Of a stretch of 64,000 nt of DNA, positions 45,259 to 56,746 are shown piece after piece. A model generated the notes under the pieces. It saw nothing but the letters and a program-made list of their open reading frames with translations. It had not been told where the DNA came from and searched no databases. Numbering within the stretch: position 1 is the first letter of the stretch; the number at the start of each line of letters is the position of its first letter. A program made the translations under genes and the position numbers. The stretch covers positions 107,597-171,596 of the forward strand of contig JXTC01000140.1 in NCBI GenBank assembly GCA_002914845.1, given 5' to 3'. Origin of the DNA: Trema orientale (lineage: Eukaryota; Streptophyta; Magnoliopsida; Rosales; Cannabaceae).

Positions 45259-46482
45259 TGCTGGTAATTCCGAAAATAAATTTCCGAAAAAAAATGATTT
45301 TACCGAAAATGATTTCCGTAGTTTTGTAAACAAATCAAGAACGCAGCGGAATTGTTATTTTAAAATTTTTCTTGAAATTTTATAAAATAAAATAAACAGG
45401 ATCGTTGATCTAACATAAATCAATTCATGGATTTTAGTTTAGATAAAACCTAGAAGCGCTTCACAACCATTGAACTTTTCCTCTATTCTCTAGAACCCGT
45501 AGAATAATCCGGTGTGTGGGCATCTTCTTGATTCCCAACGAGAGATGAGTAGACGATCCGGAAGACGCTCTTCCTTCTCTTTGATTGCACGTTTACAGCC
45601 ATGGGTATCTCTCCCTCAGCGACCGTGAACGAGCTCGGAATTTCTCCCATGGTAGCTCGTCACTTTCACTCTCTCTTTTTCTCTTTGTTTCACGCCAGGC
45701 ACACTTACTGTGCTTGTAGTAGGCGTGTAGCTCTTGTGTACAGGCTTAGGAGAACTTTTCTCTTAAGTACTAGAGAGATGTAAACCCTAGTGGGCTTANN
45801 NNNNNNNNNNNNNNNNNNNNNNNNNNNNNNNNNNNNNNNNNNNNNNNNNNNNNNNNNNNNNNNNNNNNNNNNNNNNNNNNNNNNNNNNNNNNNNNNNNNN
45901 NNNNNNNNNNNNNNNNNNNNNNNNNNNNNNNNNNNNNNNNNNNNNNNNNNNNNNNNNNNNNNNNNNNNNNNNNNNNNNNNNNNNNNNNNNNNNNNNNNNN
46001 NNNNNNNNNNNNNNNNNNNNNNNNNNNNNNNNNNNNNNNNNNNNNNNNNNNNNNNNNNNNNNNNNNNNNNNNNNNNNNNNNNNNNNNNNNNNNNNNNNNN
46101 NNNNNNNNNNNNNNNNNNNNNNNNNNNNNNNNNNNNNNNNNNNNNNNNNNNNNNNNNNNNNNNNNNNNNNNNNNNNNNNNNNNNNNNNNNNNNNNNNNNN
46201 NNNNNNNNNNNNNNNNNNNNNNNNNNNNNNNNNNNNNNNNNNNNNNNNNNNNNNNNNNNNNNNNNNNNNNNNNNNNNNNNNNNNNNNNNNNNNNNNNNNN
46301 NNNNNNNNNNNNNNNNNNNNNNNNNNNNNNNNNNNNNNCACAATAGAAAACATAAACATCATATGTATATAATAGGGACTTAATATGGAATTTATTAATA
46401 ACAAATAGATAACACTTAAATCCAATAAACATTGTTTAAAATGCCAAACAAAGAAACTACTTTCTAGGGCATATTCCCAACA
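45259..46482 (-). repeat. Cop-1A 3' LTR, with assembly gap
   Basis: Starts tgctggtaattccg and ends attcccaaca. Sequence is known for 45259-45798 and 46339-46482 only; both flanks of the gap match the 5' LTR (52793-53333 and 54321-54464). Confidence 0.9.
45799..46338. other. Assembly gap (540 N)
   Basis: A run of exactly 540 N. The homologous stretch in the other LTR of the same element (53334-54320) is about 987 bp long, so the gap is probably undersized. Open frames reported across it are meaningless. Confidence 0.95.
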
Positions 46483-46497
46483 ATCTCCCACTTACCC
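46483..46497 (-). other. Polypurine tract of Cop-1A
   Basis: Minus-strand GGGTAAGTGGGAGAT directly precedes the 3' LTR start TGTTGGG. Cop-1B has the equivalent at 56732-56746. Confidence 0.75.
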
Positions 46498-48060
46498 TTT
46501 AAAGCAGATGTGATATATTACGCAGTCCCATTCCTTCTAGGTGATCTTCAAATACTTTGATTGCTAAAGATTTGGTAAACGGATCAGCAAGATTCTTCTA
46601 CTAAGGCTATCTTACTCACTATAACGTCTCCCTATTAGGGTTAACACATAACAAAAGGTTGATCCTCTGGAGTATATTTTCAGATCGACCATCTGAATTA
46701 ATATATCTTATATAAATTGGATCTTTCTCTAGAATAGACAAGCATATAATTCCTATTTCTCTGAAGATACTTAAGAATACACTTGATTATAACTCTATGT
46801 TCGGGTTCTGGATTGGATTAGTAAGTAACAACTTACTATCCCAATAGCATAATAAATATCATGCTATTGTACTAGCCAAATTCTTATTGATGATTGTCAT
46901 CCTATATCATTCACAATGATTAGTATATCATCAATATGTATAAATCGGAAAAATTACTTTGTTGCCCTGAATCTTTTATAGATACAAGATTCGTCTATGC
47001 ATCGATCAAATTGATAAATTCTAGACAAATACTTAATTCTATAAATTAGATCTTTAAAGTTTCACAAACTTTACTTTCTTGGTCTTTTTCAGTGAATCCC
47101 TCTGGCGGTACCTTTTAGATACATTCGTCAAGATTGCTATTCAGGAAAGCTATCTTGATGTCCATTTATTATATCTCATAGTCAAGATATACAACTATAA
47201 AAAAGAGTATATGAATAGACTTGATCATAGCAACAGAATAGACATTCTTTTTGTATATAATCCTTTTACAACTAACTTGCCTTGAAAGTCTTTACTTTCT
47301 CGTCTATTCCTCTTTTTCTATTATAGACTTAGTTTATATCTAAAAGGTTTTACCCCTCCAGGTGGATCTATGAGATCCCTGATTTTGTTAGAGTACATAG
47401 ACTCTAATGTAGATTCTGTTGCCTTTTGCCAGAGATCTATACCAACATCATCTATTGTCTCTTTGTAGATAAAGTAATCCGAATTTAGGTTATAGAGCTC
47501 TTCTATTCCCAAATACATACCAGATTGTCTCACAATCCTCCCACTACAATGAGGGTCCGATATATATTGATCTTTTAGTGATTTATCCTTCCCTAGTGCT
47601 TACTCTATTCTATCTTTCATAGATAGGCTGATTACATCATCAGTTATTTTCTTAAGAAATAACTTACTTTAGGTCGTAATAATGAACAATCGAACAACAA
47701 CTTAATTATAACCAAAAGTTTTCATTGTCTGTGAGATATTCCTAAGAATTCTCTATAGAGGTATTCAACACTTCGATCCAATCGATACGTCTTTATGCTT
47801 TTCCTAATTACTTTTTAGTTTCTGCTTTCAATTCTTTGAACTTTTCGAAAGAATTCAATTAGCAGTAACATTAGGTAAACATAATAAAATTTTGAATAAT
47901 CATTCATCATGATATATTCAAAACATCATTGGGCTTGATTTCTCAAGGACCCGCAGACAACAATACGTACTGTTTTTAAAACATTCTTGTACTCTTAGGT
48001 CTTTTCTAATAAATTATCTATTAGTCATTTTACCTTCCAGATAGAATTCACAGATAAGTG
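46498..48060 (-). pseudogene. Cop-1A pol: reverse transcriptase with truncated integrase
   Basis: Minus strand. The conserved entry to reverse transcriptase is open at 47533-47321 (DYFIYKETIDDVGIDLWQKA, then LESMYSNKIRDLIDPPGGVKPF). Downstream, in other frames, DIKIAFLN and PPEGFTEKDQESKVC appear near 47160-47050, and remnants of the catalytic-box region near 46930. RNase H is barely recognisable. Integrase between 48030 and 47540 has lost its catalytic core; compared with Cop-1B a further 313 bp is absent at about 47675. The element cannot make its own enzymes. Confidence 0.8.
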
Positions 48061-49170
48061 ATTGTTTGGCTTCTAACAAGTTTAGATGCCTATCCTTAAC
48101 CAATCTTTGGATCATATTTAGGTTAATATGACCGAAGTACAACTATGTCTTATTCTTAGTACTTACTTACTTTCTTATGATTAGATTTATCATGTTCAAT
48201 CTCATCATTATTAGTATCATACAATGAGAATAATTTTAGGTCAATAAAAATATCATTTTGTACAATTAAAAATATTATTCTTTCACATGGAAACTTTGTC
48301 GTTGAGACAAACAGAATAATATCGTTTCATCAAATATGAAACAAAAATCAAATCTCTCTTAAATGCTTGACAAGTTTTAAAACCTAATCATAAATTCATC
48401 AAACATGAATTTTAAGATTTCTCATTTTATGTGCAGACATTATAGCTATTGTAGTCCTTACTCTTAGTGAACTTACCTGTACTAAATCCTTTGGTTTCCA
48501 TAGAACCTTTTACAACAGACATGCAAATATGGTTAATGATTCTTGAATCCTATCCAAGATTCATTAAGTCATCCACTAAAATAAGTTAATGAATAATAAA
48601 TTTTTATTATCTTCCAATCAAGTATTGTATAAGTATCCCTAACAATTTTCTTTCAGTATCCTTTAGTGCAATATAGGAAACATTTTCCTTTTAGCTAGGA
48701 ATTAGAAAATTCACTATTAGCTACTTTAGCTTAGTGAAGATGTTCATTCGGTATCTCGTTGAGATTTAGCATAATATTGTAGTGATTTGAATTCCTTGAA
48801 TTTCATGTAGTAGTATATTTGACATCATATGTCAACATGTATCAATGAATTATCTAGGAATTCTCTCACTATATATATGCTTTATTTTTCTTCACTAGTC
48901 TCACCAGTGAATGTGGACGAACATATAAGAGTAAAAACATAATAACTTATCAGCCATAAGCACTAAATCTAGGGTATATTAATCCAGACAACATAGTCTA
49001 ACCATACAAGTTATGTGTGCGTGAGTACAGTGGGTAAAGGAATTAAGGACATATCTACTTGAATGAAAATAAATAATCCATATAATAGCAAACATTATGT
49101 AACAAATATTTCGAATAATTAACATAACGTAAAATAAAATTTACAATATGGAAGTGAAGTATCCCTAGGA
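48061..49170 (-). pseudogene. Cop-1A gag, protease and pre-integrase remnants
   Basis: Minus strand. A plausible gag start MSLIPLPTVLT lies near 49050. A decayed nucleocapsid knuckle KGKCFLYCTKGY (the usual Cys-X2-Cys-X4-His spacing is lost) lies near 48680. A trace of the protease region is seen near 48550. The GAG-pre-integrase domain LYFGHINLNMIQRLVKD and YLEGKMTNR lies at about 48160-48030. The frame is interrupted at many points. Identification rests on order and on these short blocks. Confidence 0.65.
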
Positions 49171-49620
49171 CTATCACTAATATTTATGGTAATTCAACTT
49201 TCTAATAATTACAAGCCTCCTACGGGAAGTCATACAATTAACAAGTCAAACTGAAACAATTTCATTTAGAAAATAAGACAAATATCTCATATCCCATATT
49301 TCTAACTACCATTTAATTTAGTCCTCTACTCTACTAACAAGAACTCCTACGGGAGGATATCAGTATTTCGAGTTGAGTGTGTAACCATTGCTTCAGTAAT
49401 TAAGCTTTCTATATAAGACAGTCTTTTACGGGAGATCAGCCTCATATAGTCCACCTAATACCTTATCCTAAGAAATTCATTTCCACTACTACCCAGACGA
49501 AAACCCTCCTACGGGAGCTCAGCAAGATTCTGAGGCGAGGCTCATCCTAGTACATAATGAACCAACAATGGAGACCGTAGGTATCTCATACCTTCTCCCA
49601 CTCAATATTTTATAATTAGG
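49171..49620 (-). repeat. Hairpin array in the Cop-1A leader, next to gag
   Basis: Four copies of a short inverted motif CTCC-TAC-GGGAG occur at 49217-49228, 49344-49355, 49424-49435 and 49506-49517. They are separated by ordinary sequence. A fifth, different hairpin GGTAT-ctc-ATACC follows at 49580-49592. The same set at the same spacing is found in Cop-1B. Confidence 0.8.
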
Positions 49621-51700
49621 GATTTAATGATTTTACCCAGTTATTTAACTTACTTAGTAACGTAAAATCAGTTATGTAAGCATGTTCATATTTTGCATGT
49701 GAGTAGCTCTACTATCCCATATGACATGTTACTAAGATCATGTAATTAAATACTCTATATAGAATATGCATGCAACATTATTCATATAATAATCAAGTAT
49801 TAACAGAATTTAATAAAATAGAAAAGTTAATGATTATTAATCATTCTAGCATTTATTATTATTTAATAATTAAACAATCTTTTCACAAAAGATATTATTA
49901 AATAATAATTGTGAGAGATAATATTCAAGTTTAAATAATTAAGATTTTCACAAAATCTAATTTATTTAATTAAAAGATTTAATCGAAATTAAATCTCCTT
50001 GAATATTTCAAAATTCAAATTCAACTTTTGAATTTAAATTTTGAATTAAAATTTAATTATCTCATAATTAAAATATCTCCCACATTATTGGATTTTCAAA
50101 TTTGAAATTATCTCATAAATTTCAAATCATTATTTTAATCTCATTAAAATAAAATGTAAACTTTCTATTTAAATTTAAAATGGATAATGTGGATATTTAC
50201 TGATTAAAATCTTCAAAAGATTTAAATTAGATATGTAGATGATTTAATCAAATTAAATCTCTACAAATATCTATGTATTTGAATTTAACTTTTAAATTTC
50301 AAATATCAAATTAATTATCACATAATTAATATTAATTATCTAAAAGATTAAATCACATTAATCTGTTAGAATATTTCCAGATTTAAATTCAACATTTAAA
50401 TTTCAAATCTTTAAATTAATTATTCAATAATTAATATAGATAATCTTTTGAAAATTTAATCTTATTAAATCTTCTAGATTATGTCTAGATTTGAATTCAA
50501 TATTTGAATTTCAAATCATTAATTAATTATTGAATAATTAATATAGATAATCTTTTGAAAATTTAATCTTTATTAAATCTTCTAGATTATCTCTAGATTT
50601 GAATTCAACATTTGAATTTCAAATCATTAATTAATTATTGAATAATTAATATAGTAATATTATCCAATCACATAAATTTAAATTTAGATTTATCTTATAA
50701 TATCTAATCATTATTTTTAATCACATTAAAAATAAATAGAAAGTTCAAAATCTTACCAAATCTGAAATTATCTCATAATTTCTAATTATCTATTTTAATC
50801 TCATTAAAATTAACTACCCGCTTTAAATTCAAAATCAAATAGATTTGGATAGATAAGATATTCTTTCTAATTTTAATTTGAAATCTTCATAAGTTTCAAA
50901 TTTAAATTTTAAATGATTTAACTATTTAAATCTCCTAGAATATCTCTAAATTTGAATTCAAATCAAATTTAAATTCAAATTCAAACAACTAACTAATTAT
51001 CTCATAAATAGTTTAGTACATTTCTAACCAACTATTTTGAATTTGAAAAATTTTAAACATTATCACAAAATATTTAATTAAAAAATATATCTAATTAAAA
51101 TTTTAAAAGATTTCGAATTAACTCTTAATTTCGAAATTTTATATTTTAATCGAATTAAAATATGTTTAAGATATAGATCTTCTCTATATCTACTTAATTT
51201 AAAATTTTAATTTAGATGGTTAATTAATTTCCTATCTATTTAAATTGAATTCCTTAAATAGTGGGATATCATCCATATTTAAATTTGAAATCAAATCTAT
51301 TTAAATATGTGATCCTATCTATAATTAAATAGTCATTTAAATTTCCTAAAATCAAGTGATCTTATCCTTGATTTGAATTTATTTAAATTGAGGATCTTAT
51401 CCTTAATTTAAATTATGTAAATTAAGGATCTTATCCTTAATTTAAATTCATTTAAATTGAGGATCTCATCCTTAATTTAAATCTTTTCAAAACTAAGGAT
51501 CTTATCCTTAATTTAAATTCGAATATTTAAATTTCAAAATTAAAGAATATAGAATTTTCTGATAGAATCTTATCCTATCAGATTAGTTACCAAAATTTGA
51601 ATTTCAAAAATTAAAATAAGGTAACTAATTCAAATTTCCTAAATTATTTCTAATTCAAAAATCAAATATGGAAATTTAAATTAGGAAATTATCTAAAATA
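49621..51700 (-). other. AT-rich leader of Cop-1A with internal repeats
   Basis: About 2 kb, visibly over 80 percent A+T. It contains three near-copies of a roughly 110-bp unit (around 50340-50690, each with attaattattgaataattaa and tttgaatttcaaatc). It also has an array of about five AAGGAT-ctt-ATCCTT hairpins at 51355-51510 and a perfect 7-bp stem CTGATAG/CTATCAG at 51559-51581. No coding sequence. Confidence 0.75.
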
Positions 51701-51712
51701 GATAATCTGACG

Positions 51713-52400
51713 TCAACGGTATCGGGATACCGATTGGAACACCGGAACGAGACGGAATGGGAGGCCGGTACGTAAACGTTAGCCTCGAGATATTATGCGG
51801 CCACGCTCGCGACAACTGCCGAGCACCAACGGGCTCGCATAATGCTATGCGGCCTCGCTCGGGACTAGTACCAAGCGACAACGGCTCGCGTAGATTTCGA
51901 CTCCAAGTGTACGAGATGGCATATGCAAGGCTACGCATGGGACAAATTCCATGTGTCCACGTACTCACGAGACGTCCATGCGGCCGACATGCAAGACAGC
52001 ATATGCATGGCTATGCATGGGACAAATTTCATGCATCCACGTACTCGTGAAACGTCCTTGCGACCACTATGCAAGATGGTAGGCATGCGGCTCACCGAAG
52101 CGGGGCGAAGCCCGCATGGCCACAGGAGCGGAACGAAGCGACCACAAGAGCGGGACGAAGCCCATGCGGCCACGGGAGTGGGACGACACCAGTGTGGCTA
52201 GCGCACGGGGTGCCACCCGCACGGCCATGGGAGCTGGGCAGCAACACCCATGTGGCCAGCGCATGGGGTGCCACCCGCACGCCAGCATGCGGGGCTGCTC
52301 CTGTTCGACCACTGCCCGGTTTGCCACCCGCGTGGCCAGTGAGCGGGTCTCCCCGCCACGGCACACTCGAGCGGCATGCACACTCTTAGCATGCACCACC
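51713..52400 (-). repeat. GC-rich tandem-repeat island of the Cop-1A leader
   Basis: There is an abrupt change from AT-rich DNA to DNA rich in gcggccac and gggacgaagc. Two 80-bp units with gggacaaatt-catg and cacgtactcg lie at about 51925-52085. They are followed by four to five 27-bp units of the type ggccac-gagcgggacgaagc (52090-52190) and then a ggggtgccacccgcacg repeat (52205-52285). All six frames are open because stop codons are rare in GC-rich DNA; no protein is supported. Confidence 0.85.
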
Positions 52401-52776
52401 TCATACCGTTTTTGTATCCGAAAAAAAAAATTCATAACCTAATTATTAACAGTTTTTCTCAAAAACTACAACACAATTAAATATCAAATCATTTTCTATG
52501 AATACTTTTATCAAGAACATAAAATAACATTCATAGAAAAATCAAGAACATGCTAGAATGAAAAATCAAAAATACATCACATGATCATAAACTCATAGTA
52601 ACATCTAATTGATTATCATTTAAACTCATTAAATCAATCAATCATCATACATAGTAGAGCATACTCATAAACATATATAAGACCAAACATAACCACAGAG
52701 ATCGTCATGGAAATCAAAGATCATCAAACGTAAGAGAATAAACATGAACAAAATATACTAGATCATCAAAAACCTT

Positions 52777-52792
52777 GGCTCTTGATACCAAT
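52777..52792 (-). other. Primer-binding site of Cop-1A
   Basis: Minus-strand ATTGGTATCAAGAGCC starts directly at the LTR end; it matches the initiator tRNA-Met type TGGTATCAGAGC apart from one extra A. Cop-1B has ATTGGTACCAGAGC at 62858-62871. Confidence 0.85.
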
Positions 52793-54464
52793 TGCTGGTA
52801 ATTCCGAAAACAAATTTCCGAAAAAAAATGATTTTACCGAAAACGATTTCCATAGTTTTGTAAACAAATCAAGAACACAGCGGAATTGGTATTTTAGAAT
52901 TTTTCTTAAAATTTTACAAAATAAAATAAATAGGATCGTTGATCTAACTTAAATCAATTCATGGATTTTAGTTTAGATAAAACCTGGAAGCGCTTCACAA
53001 CCATTGAGCCTTCCCGTCTATTCTCTAGAACCCGTAGAATGATCCGGTATATGGGCACCTTCTTGATTCCCAACGAGAGATGAGCGAACGATCCAGAAGA
53101 CGCTCTTCCTTCTCTTTGATTGCATGTTTACAGCCATGGGTATCTCTCCCTCAGCGACCATGAACGAGCTCGAGATTTCTCTCGTGGTAGCTCGTCACTT
53201 TCACTCTCTCTTTTTCTCTCTGTTTCACGCCAGGCACACTTACTGTGCTTGTAGTAGGCGTGTAGCTCTTGTGTACAGGCTTAGAAGAACTTTTCTCTTA
53301 AGTACTAAACAGATGTAAACCCTAGTGGGCTTATTGGGCTCAACTGACCATCTAATTAGTATTGGGCTATGTGTGAGCTAGACAGGGGACCTTATGGATC
53401 CAAATAGTCTAAGCTCCAATGGACCAACTGCCCACAGGCATAATTAACTCTTAATTATGACTAGGCCTTGTCCATTAATATTGGGGGCACTCCACTATAG
53501 GCCCAATATTGCACTCTTAGACTAAATGTCATATATTTTCTGTGAAGCTAATTAACACTTTAATTAACTTGATCCATTTAGCATACACTATACCTGCAGA
53601 TATACCCCCGATGCAATGCCGTACTAGTGAAGTGAAATAACCGTATTACCCCTTAGTACATATTTACCTTTGAGTTGCCATTTTTCATCTAGTGGATAAT
53701 AATTGACTACGGTGTTTGTAACTGCCCATACAAACACAGTCAAATTCACAAAGTGAATACCTGGCGCCTGGTTTTTTTACTATCCAAGTCCTTGAAAAAA
53801 CTCAAAGTGACATTATATGCATGGTGTCCAAATCATGAGGGACGTTCTCGTCAATTCACAAATCTTATCTTCCAAGATACTGGAGTTCGAACCATCTAAT
53901 CGGAACTAGTCCTTAAGTAAATCAAAAAGATAAAACTCATGAAAGCAAGTTCGACAATCACTAGGATTAAGGTAATCTTGCAATAGTGCTAGATTAGTGA
54001 AAGATAGAATATTGAGTTACGGTACTTAACCTCAAATTCTAGTTTCACTTGGTCCAGTTCAATGCACTTATAACTTTCTTATAATGCACTAGTGTTTCTA
54101 TCCGTAGTCAGACACTTCGATAATTGGAGACTTCATCAATCCCGTTGAAATAGACAACACTACATTCTATGGCAAAATAAAGTATTCCATCTTTATTTGC
54201 AAAATGTGAACTTTTAATTTAGACATAATAAAATAAAGAATTTAGTCTCCCACATATAAACACTTTACACGAATAATTCTTTATTACTCATTATTAGTCA
54301 TGAAAACTTTTAAACGTTTGCACAATAGAAAACATAAACATCATATGTATATAATAGGGACTTAATATGGAATTTATTAATAACAAATAGATAACACTTA
54401 AATCCAATAAACATTATTTAAAATGCCAAACAAAGAAACTGTTTTCTAGGGCATATTCCCAACA
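52793..54464 (-). repeat. Cop-1A 5' LTR (1,672 bp)
   Basis: Complete copy, TGTTGGGAATATGCCC to AATTACCAGCA on the minus strand. It carries the intact 47-codon small frame at 53161-53018. It serves as reference for the gapped 3' LTR. Confidence 0.92.
53018..53161 (-). CDS. Small ORF in the Cop-1A 5' LTR (47 aa), coding status unproven
   Basis: Starts MVAEGEIP, contains QSKRRKSVF and GNQEGAHIPDHSTGSRE, and stops at TAG. It has the same length and the same start and stop columns as the frame in the solo LTR at 26530-26673. A basic patch (KRRK) lies in the middle. No domain is recognised. It could act as an upstream open frame in element RNA, or be a by-product of conserved LTR sequence. Confidence 0.3.
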   Translation of the reverse strand: MVAEGEIPMAVNMQSKRRKSVFWIVRSSLVGNQEGAHIPDHSTGSRE

Positions 54465-54469
54465 TTTTT

Positions 54470-54720
54470 GTATTACGATATTTTGGGTGTGATGAAAATA
54501 CTATTGCTGAGGGCAAAATAGACTGATAAAAACTTCTTTTGATTATATATTTTGTAAAGACACTTTCAGCAAGAAATAGTAAGTAGTTGCTTTTGTTTAA
54601 AGATTTTAGAAAGTTCAAATTTATCCACTTTTTTATAAAACTAAAGATATGGTCTAAGAAAGAATAATACTTCACAGTTTGACTGTATATTACAATATAG
54701 TTAAACTAGAGAGTGTTATA
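54470..54720 (+). repeat. Gyp-J LTR, 3' end right of Cop-1A
   Basis: AT-rich end of the LTR resuming after the second TTTTT. The edge is placed just before the primer-like sequence at 54724; it is not marked by a clear CA. Confidence 0.5.
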
Positions 54721-54723
54721 GTA

Positions 54724-54737
54724 TTGGTCTCAGAGCT
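54724..54737 (+). other. Primer-binding site of Gyp-J
   Basis: TTGGTCTCAGAGC closely matches the initiator tRNA-Met site TTGGTATCAGAGC, which plant chromoviruses also use. It is followed by a leader of about 150 bp and a gag-like frame. Confidence 0.6.
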
Positions 54738-54884
54738 GAAGTTTAATCGTTTTTGAAGATTGTCTACATATGTATGATTATACGACAAAAAGCTTAGTCA
54801 ACCGGTAAGTTTTAATTTCTTAAGTATGCATTAAATTTGATGCCATATTGAACGATATGTTCTTTTTACTATTGGCTTTTATGC

Positions 54885-55069
54885 TTGGATGTAGGTGAAA
54901 TTGCAACTATACAGGGAATCACGCCAAGGGATAAGGGTCAAAGTAGTGAGCGAATGGGTGATAGGAGGGGTACTACTGAAAATGCGACCAACAAGGATGC
55001 TATTATAGATCTGTTGACAAAGTTAGTTGAGACACAAGCAAGACAACTGGAAAGGCTTATAGAAAGGGA
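54885..55069 (+). pseudogene. Gyp-J gag N-terminus, cut by Cop-1B
   Basis: An open frame (MDVGEIATIQG) runs about 60 codons to the Cop-1B edge. It is rich in charged residues and has a short coiled-coil-like stretch, LLTKLVETQARQLERLIERE, as found in the N-terminal region of chromovirus gag. The rest is displaced beyond the right end of the window. The ORF as called continues into Cop-1B LTR sequence, so its last 30 or so residues are not gag. Assignment depends on the primer site and LTR to its left. Confidence 0.5.
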
Positions 55070-55074
55070 GGTAA

Positions 55075-56731
55075 TGCTGGAAATTCCAGAAACTAATTTC
55101 GAAAAACGATTTTACCGAAAAGGATTTTCGCAGTTTTGTAAACAAATCAAGAATGCAGCGGAATAAGTACTTTAAAATTTTTTTTGAAACTTTAGAAAAC
55201 AAAACGTAGGATCGTTGATCTAACATAAATCAATTCATGGATCTTGGTTTAGATAAAACCTGGAAGTGCTTTACAACCATTGAGCCTTCCCATCTATTTT
55301 CTGGAGCCCGTTGAATGATCCAGTGTGTGGGCACCTTCTTAATTCCCAACAAGAGATGAGCAGACGATCTGGAAGACACTCTTCCTTCTCCTTGATTGCA
55401 CATCTACGACCATGGGTACCTCTCCCTCGGCGGCCACGAACGAACACGGGATTTTTCCCACGGCAGCTCGTCTCTCTCTTACTCTCTCTTTTTCTCTCTG
55501 TCACATGTTGAGCACACTAACTATGCATGAGTGGCGTGTAGAACACTTAGAGAAGCTTAAGAGAACTTTTCTCTTAAGTATTTAAAGAGATGTAAACCAT
55601 AATAAATTTATTGGACTCAACTGACCATTCAATTAGTTATTGGGTTATGTGTGAGCTAGACAGAGGACCTAATAGATCCAGATGGTTTAAGCTCCAATGG
55701 GCCAACTACCCACAGTCATAATTAACTCTTAATTATAATTGGGCATTGTCTATTAATATTGGGGCACTCCACTATAGGCCCAATATTTCACTCTTAGACT
55801 AAATATCATATATTTTCTGTGAAGCTAATTAACACTTTTAATTAACTTAATCCATTTAGCATATACTGTACCTGCAGATATACCCCCGATGTAATACCGT
55901 ATTAGCAAGATGAAATTACCGTATTACCCCTCTAGTACATATTTACCTTTGAGTTACCATTTTTCATCTAATGGATAATAATTGACTACGGCGTTTGTAA
56001 TTGCCCATACAACAACATTCAAATTTACAAAGTGAATATCTGGCGCCTAGTTTTTTATTATCCAAGTCCTTGAAAAGACTCAAAGTGACATTACATGCAT
56101 GGTGTCCAAATCATGAAAGGCGTTCTCGTCAGTTCACAAATCTTATCTTCCAAGATACCGAAATTCGAACCATATAATCAGAACTAGTCCTTTAGTAAGT
56201 CAAAAAGATAAAACTCATGAAAGCAAGTCTGACAATCACTAGGATTAAGGTAATCTTGCAATAGTGCTAGATTAGTGAAAGATAGAATATTGAGTTACGG
56301 CACTTAAGCTCAAATTTTATTTTTACTTGGTCCAGTTCAATGCACTTATAACTTTCTTATAACGCACTAGTGTTTCTATCCGAAGTCAGATACTTCGATG
56401 ATTAGAGACTTCATCAATCCCCTTGAAATAGACAACACTACATTCTATGGCAAAATAAAGTATTCCATCAGAATGTAAACTTTTAATTTAGACATAATAA
56501 AATAAAGAATTCAGTCTCCCACATGTGAACACTTTATACGGACAATTTTTTATTACTCATTATTAGTCATGAAAATTTTTAGACGTTTGCGTAATAGAAA
56601 ATATAAACATCACATGTATATAATTGGGATATAATATTGAATTTATTAATAACAAATAGATAACACTTATCCAATAAAGATCGCTTAAAATGCCAAAAAA
56701 AAAAAGTGCTTTCAAGGGCATATTTCCAACA
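55075..56731 (-). repeat. Cop-1B 3' LTR (1,657 bp)
   Basis: Complete, TGTTGGAAATATGCCC to AATTTCCAGCA on the minus strand. The small LTR frame is broken here (no ATG, an early stop after GN), while the overlapping frame 55504-55271 is open. Confidence 0.9.
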
Positions 56732-56746
56732 ATCTCCCAGTTGCCC

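Larger units (their letters stand above)
45259..54464 (-). mobile_element. Cop-1A: copia retrotransposon, complete ends
   Basis: LTRs at 45259-46482 (3', containing the N gap) and 52793-54464 (5'), with target duplications TTTTT at 45254-45258 and 54465-54469. The order on the minus strand is 5' LTR, primer site, GC-rich island, AT-rich leader, hairpin array, gag, protease/pre-integrase, truncated integrase, reverse transcriptase, polypurine tract and 3' LTR. All coding parts are decayed. In the first 172 bp of the two LTRs I count 10 differences, 8 of them transitions. Target: the Gyp-J LTR. Confidence 0.93.

Noticed and set aside
45705..46491. Open frames of about 200 codons spanning the N run
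   Set aside because: They consist of undefined bases in an assembly gap and carry no information.
49217..49517. Regularly spaced short palindromes as a CRISPR-like array
   Set aside because: Only four copies, unequal spacers, conserved spacer sequence between two retrotransposon copies, and plant nuclear DNA.
51693..52442. Many overlapping open frames on both strands in the GC-rich island, and again at 61894-62614
   Set aside because: GC-rich tandem repeats lack stop codons in all frames. The predicted peptides are repeat translations, differ between the two elements and match no known domain.
55271..55504. 77-aa minus-strand frame in the Cop-1B 3' LTR as a gene
   Set aside because: It is the alternative reading frame of the LTR small-ORF region. 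A version is open in the solo LTR (26487-26696) but it has a stop in Cop-1A, so there is no better case for it than for the 47-codon frame.
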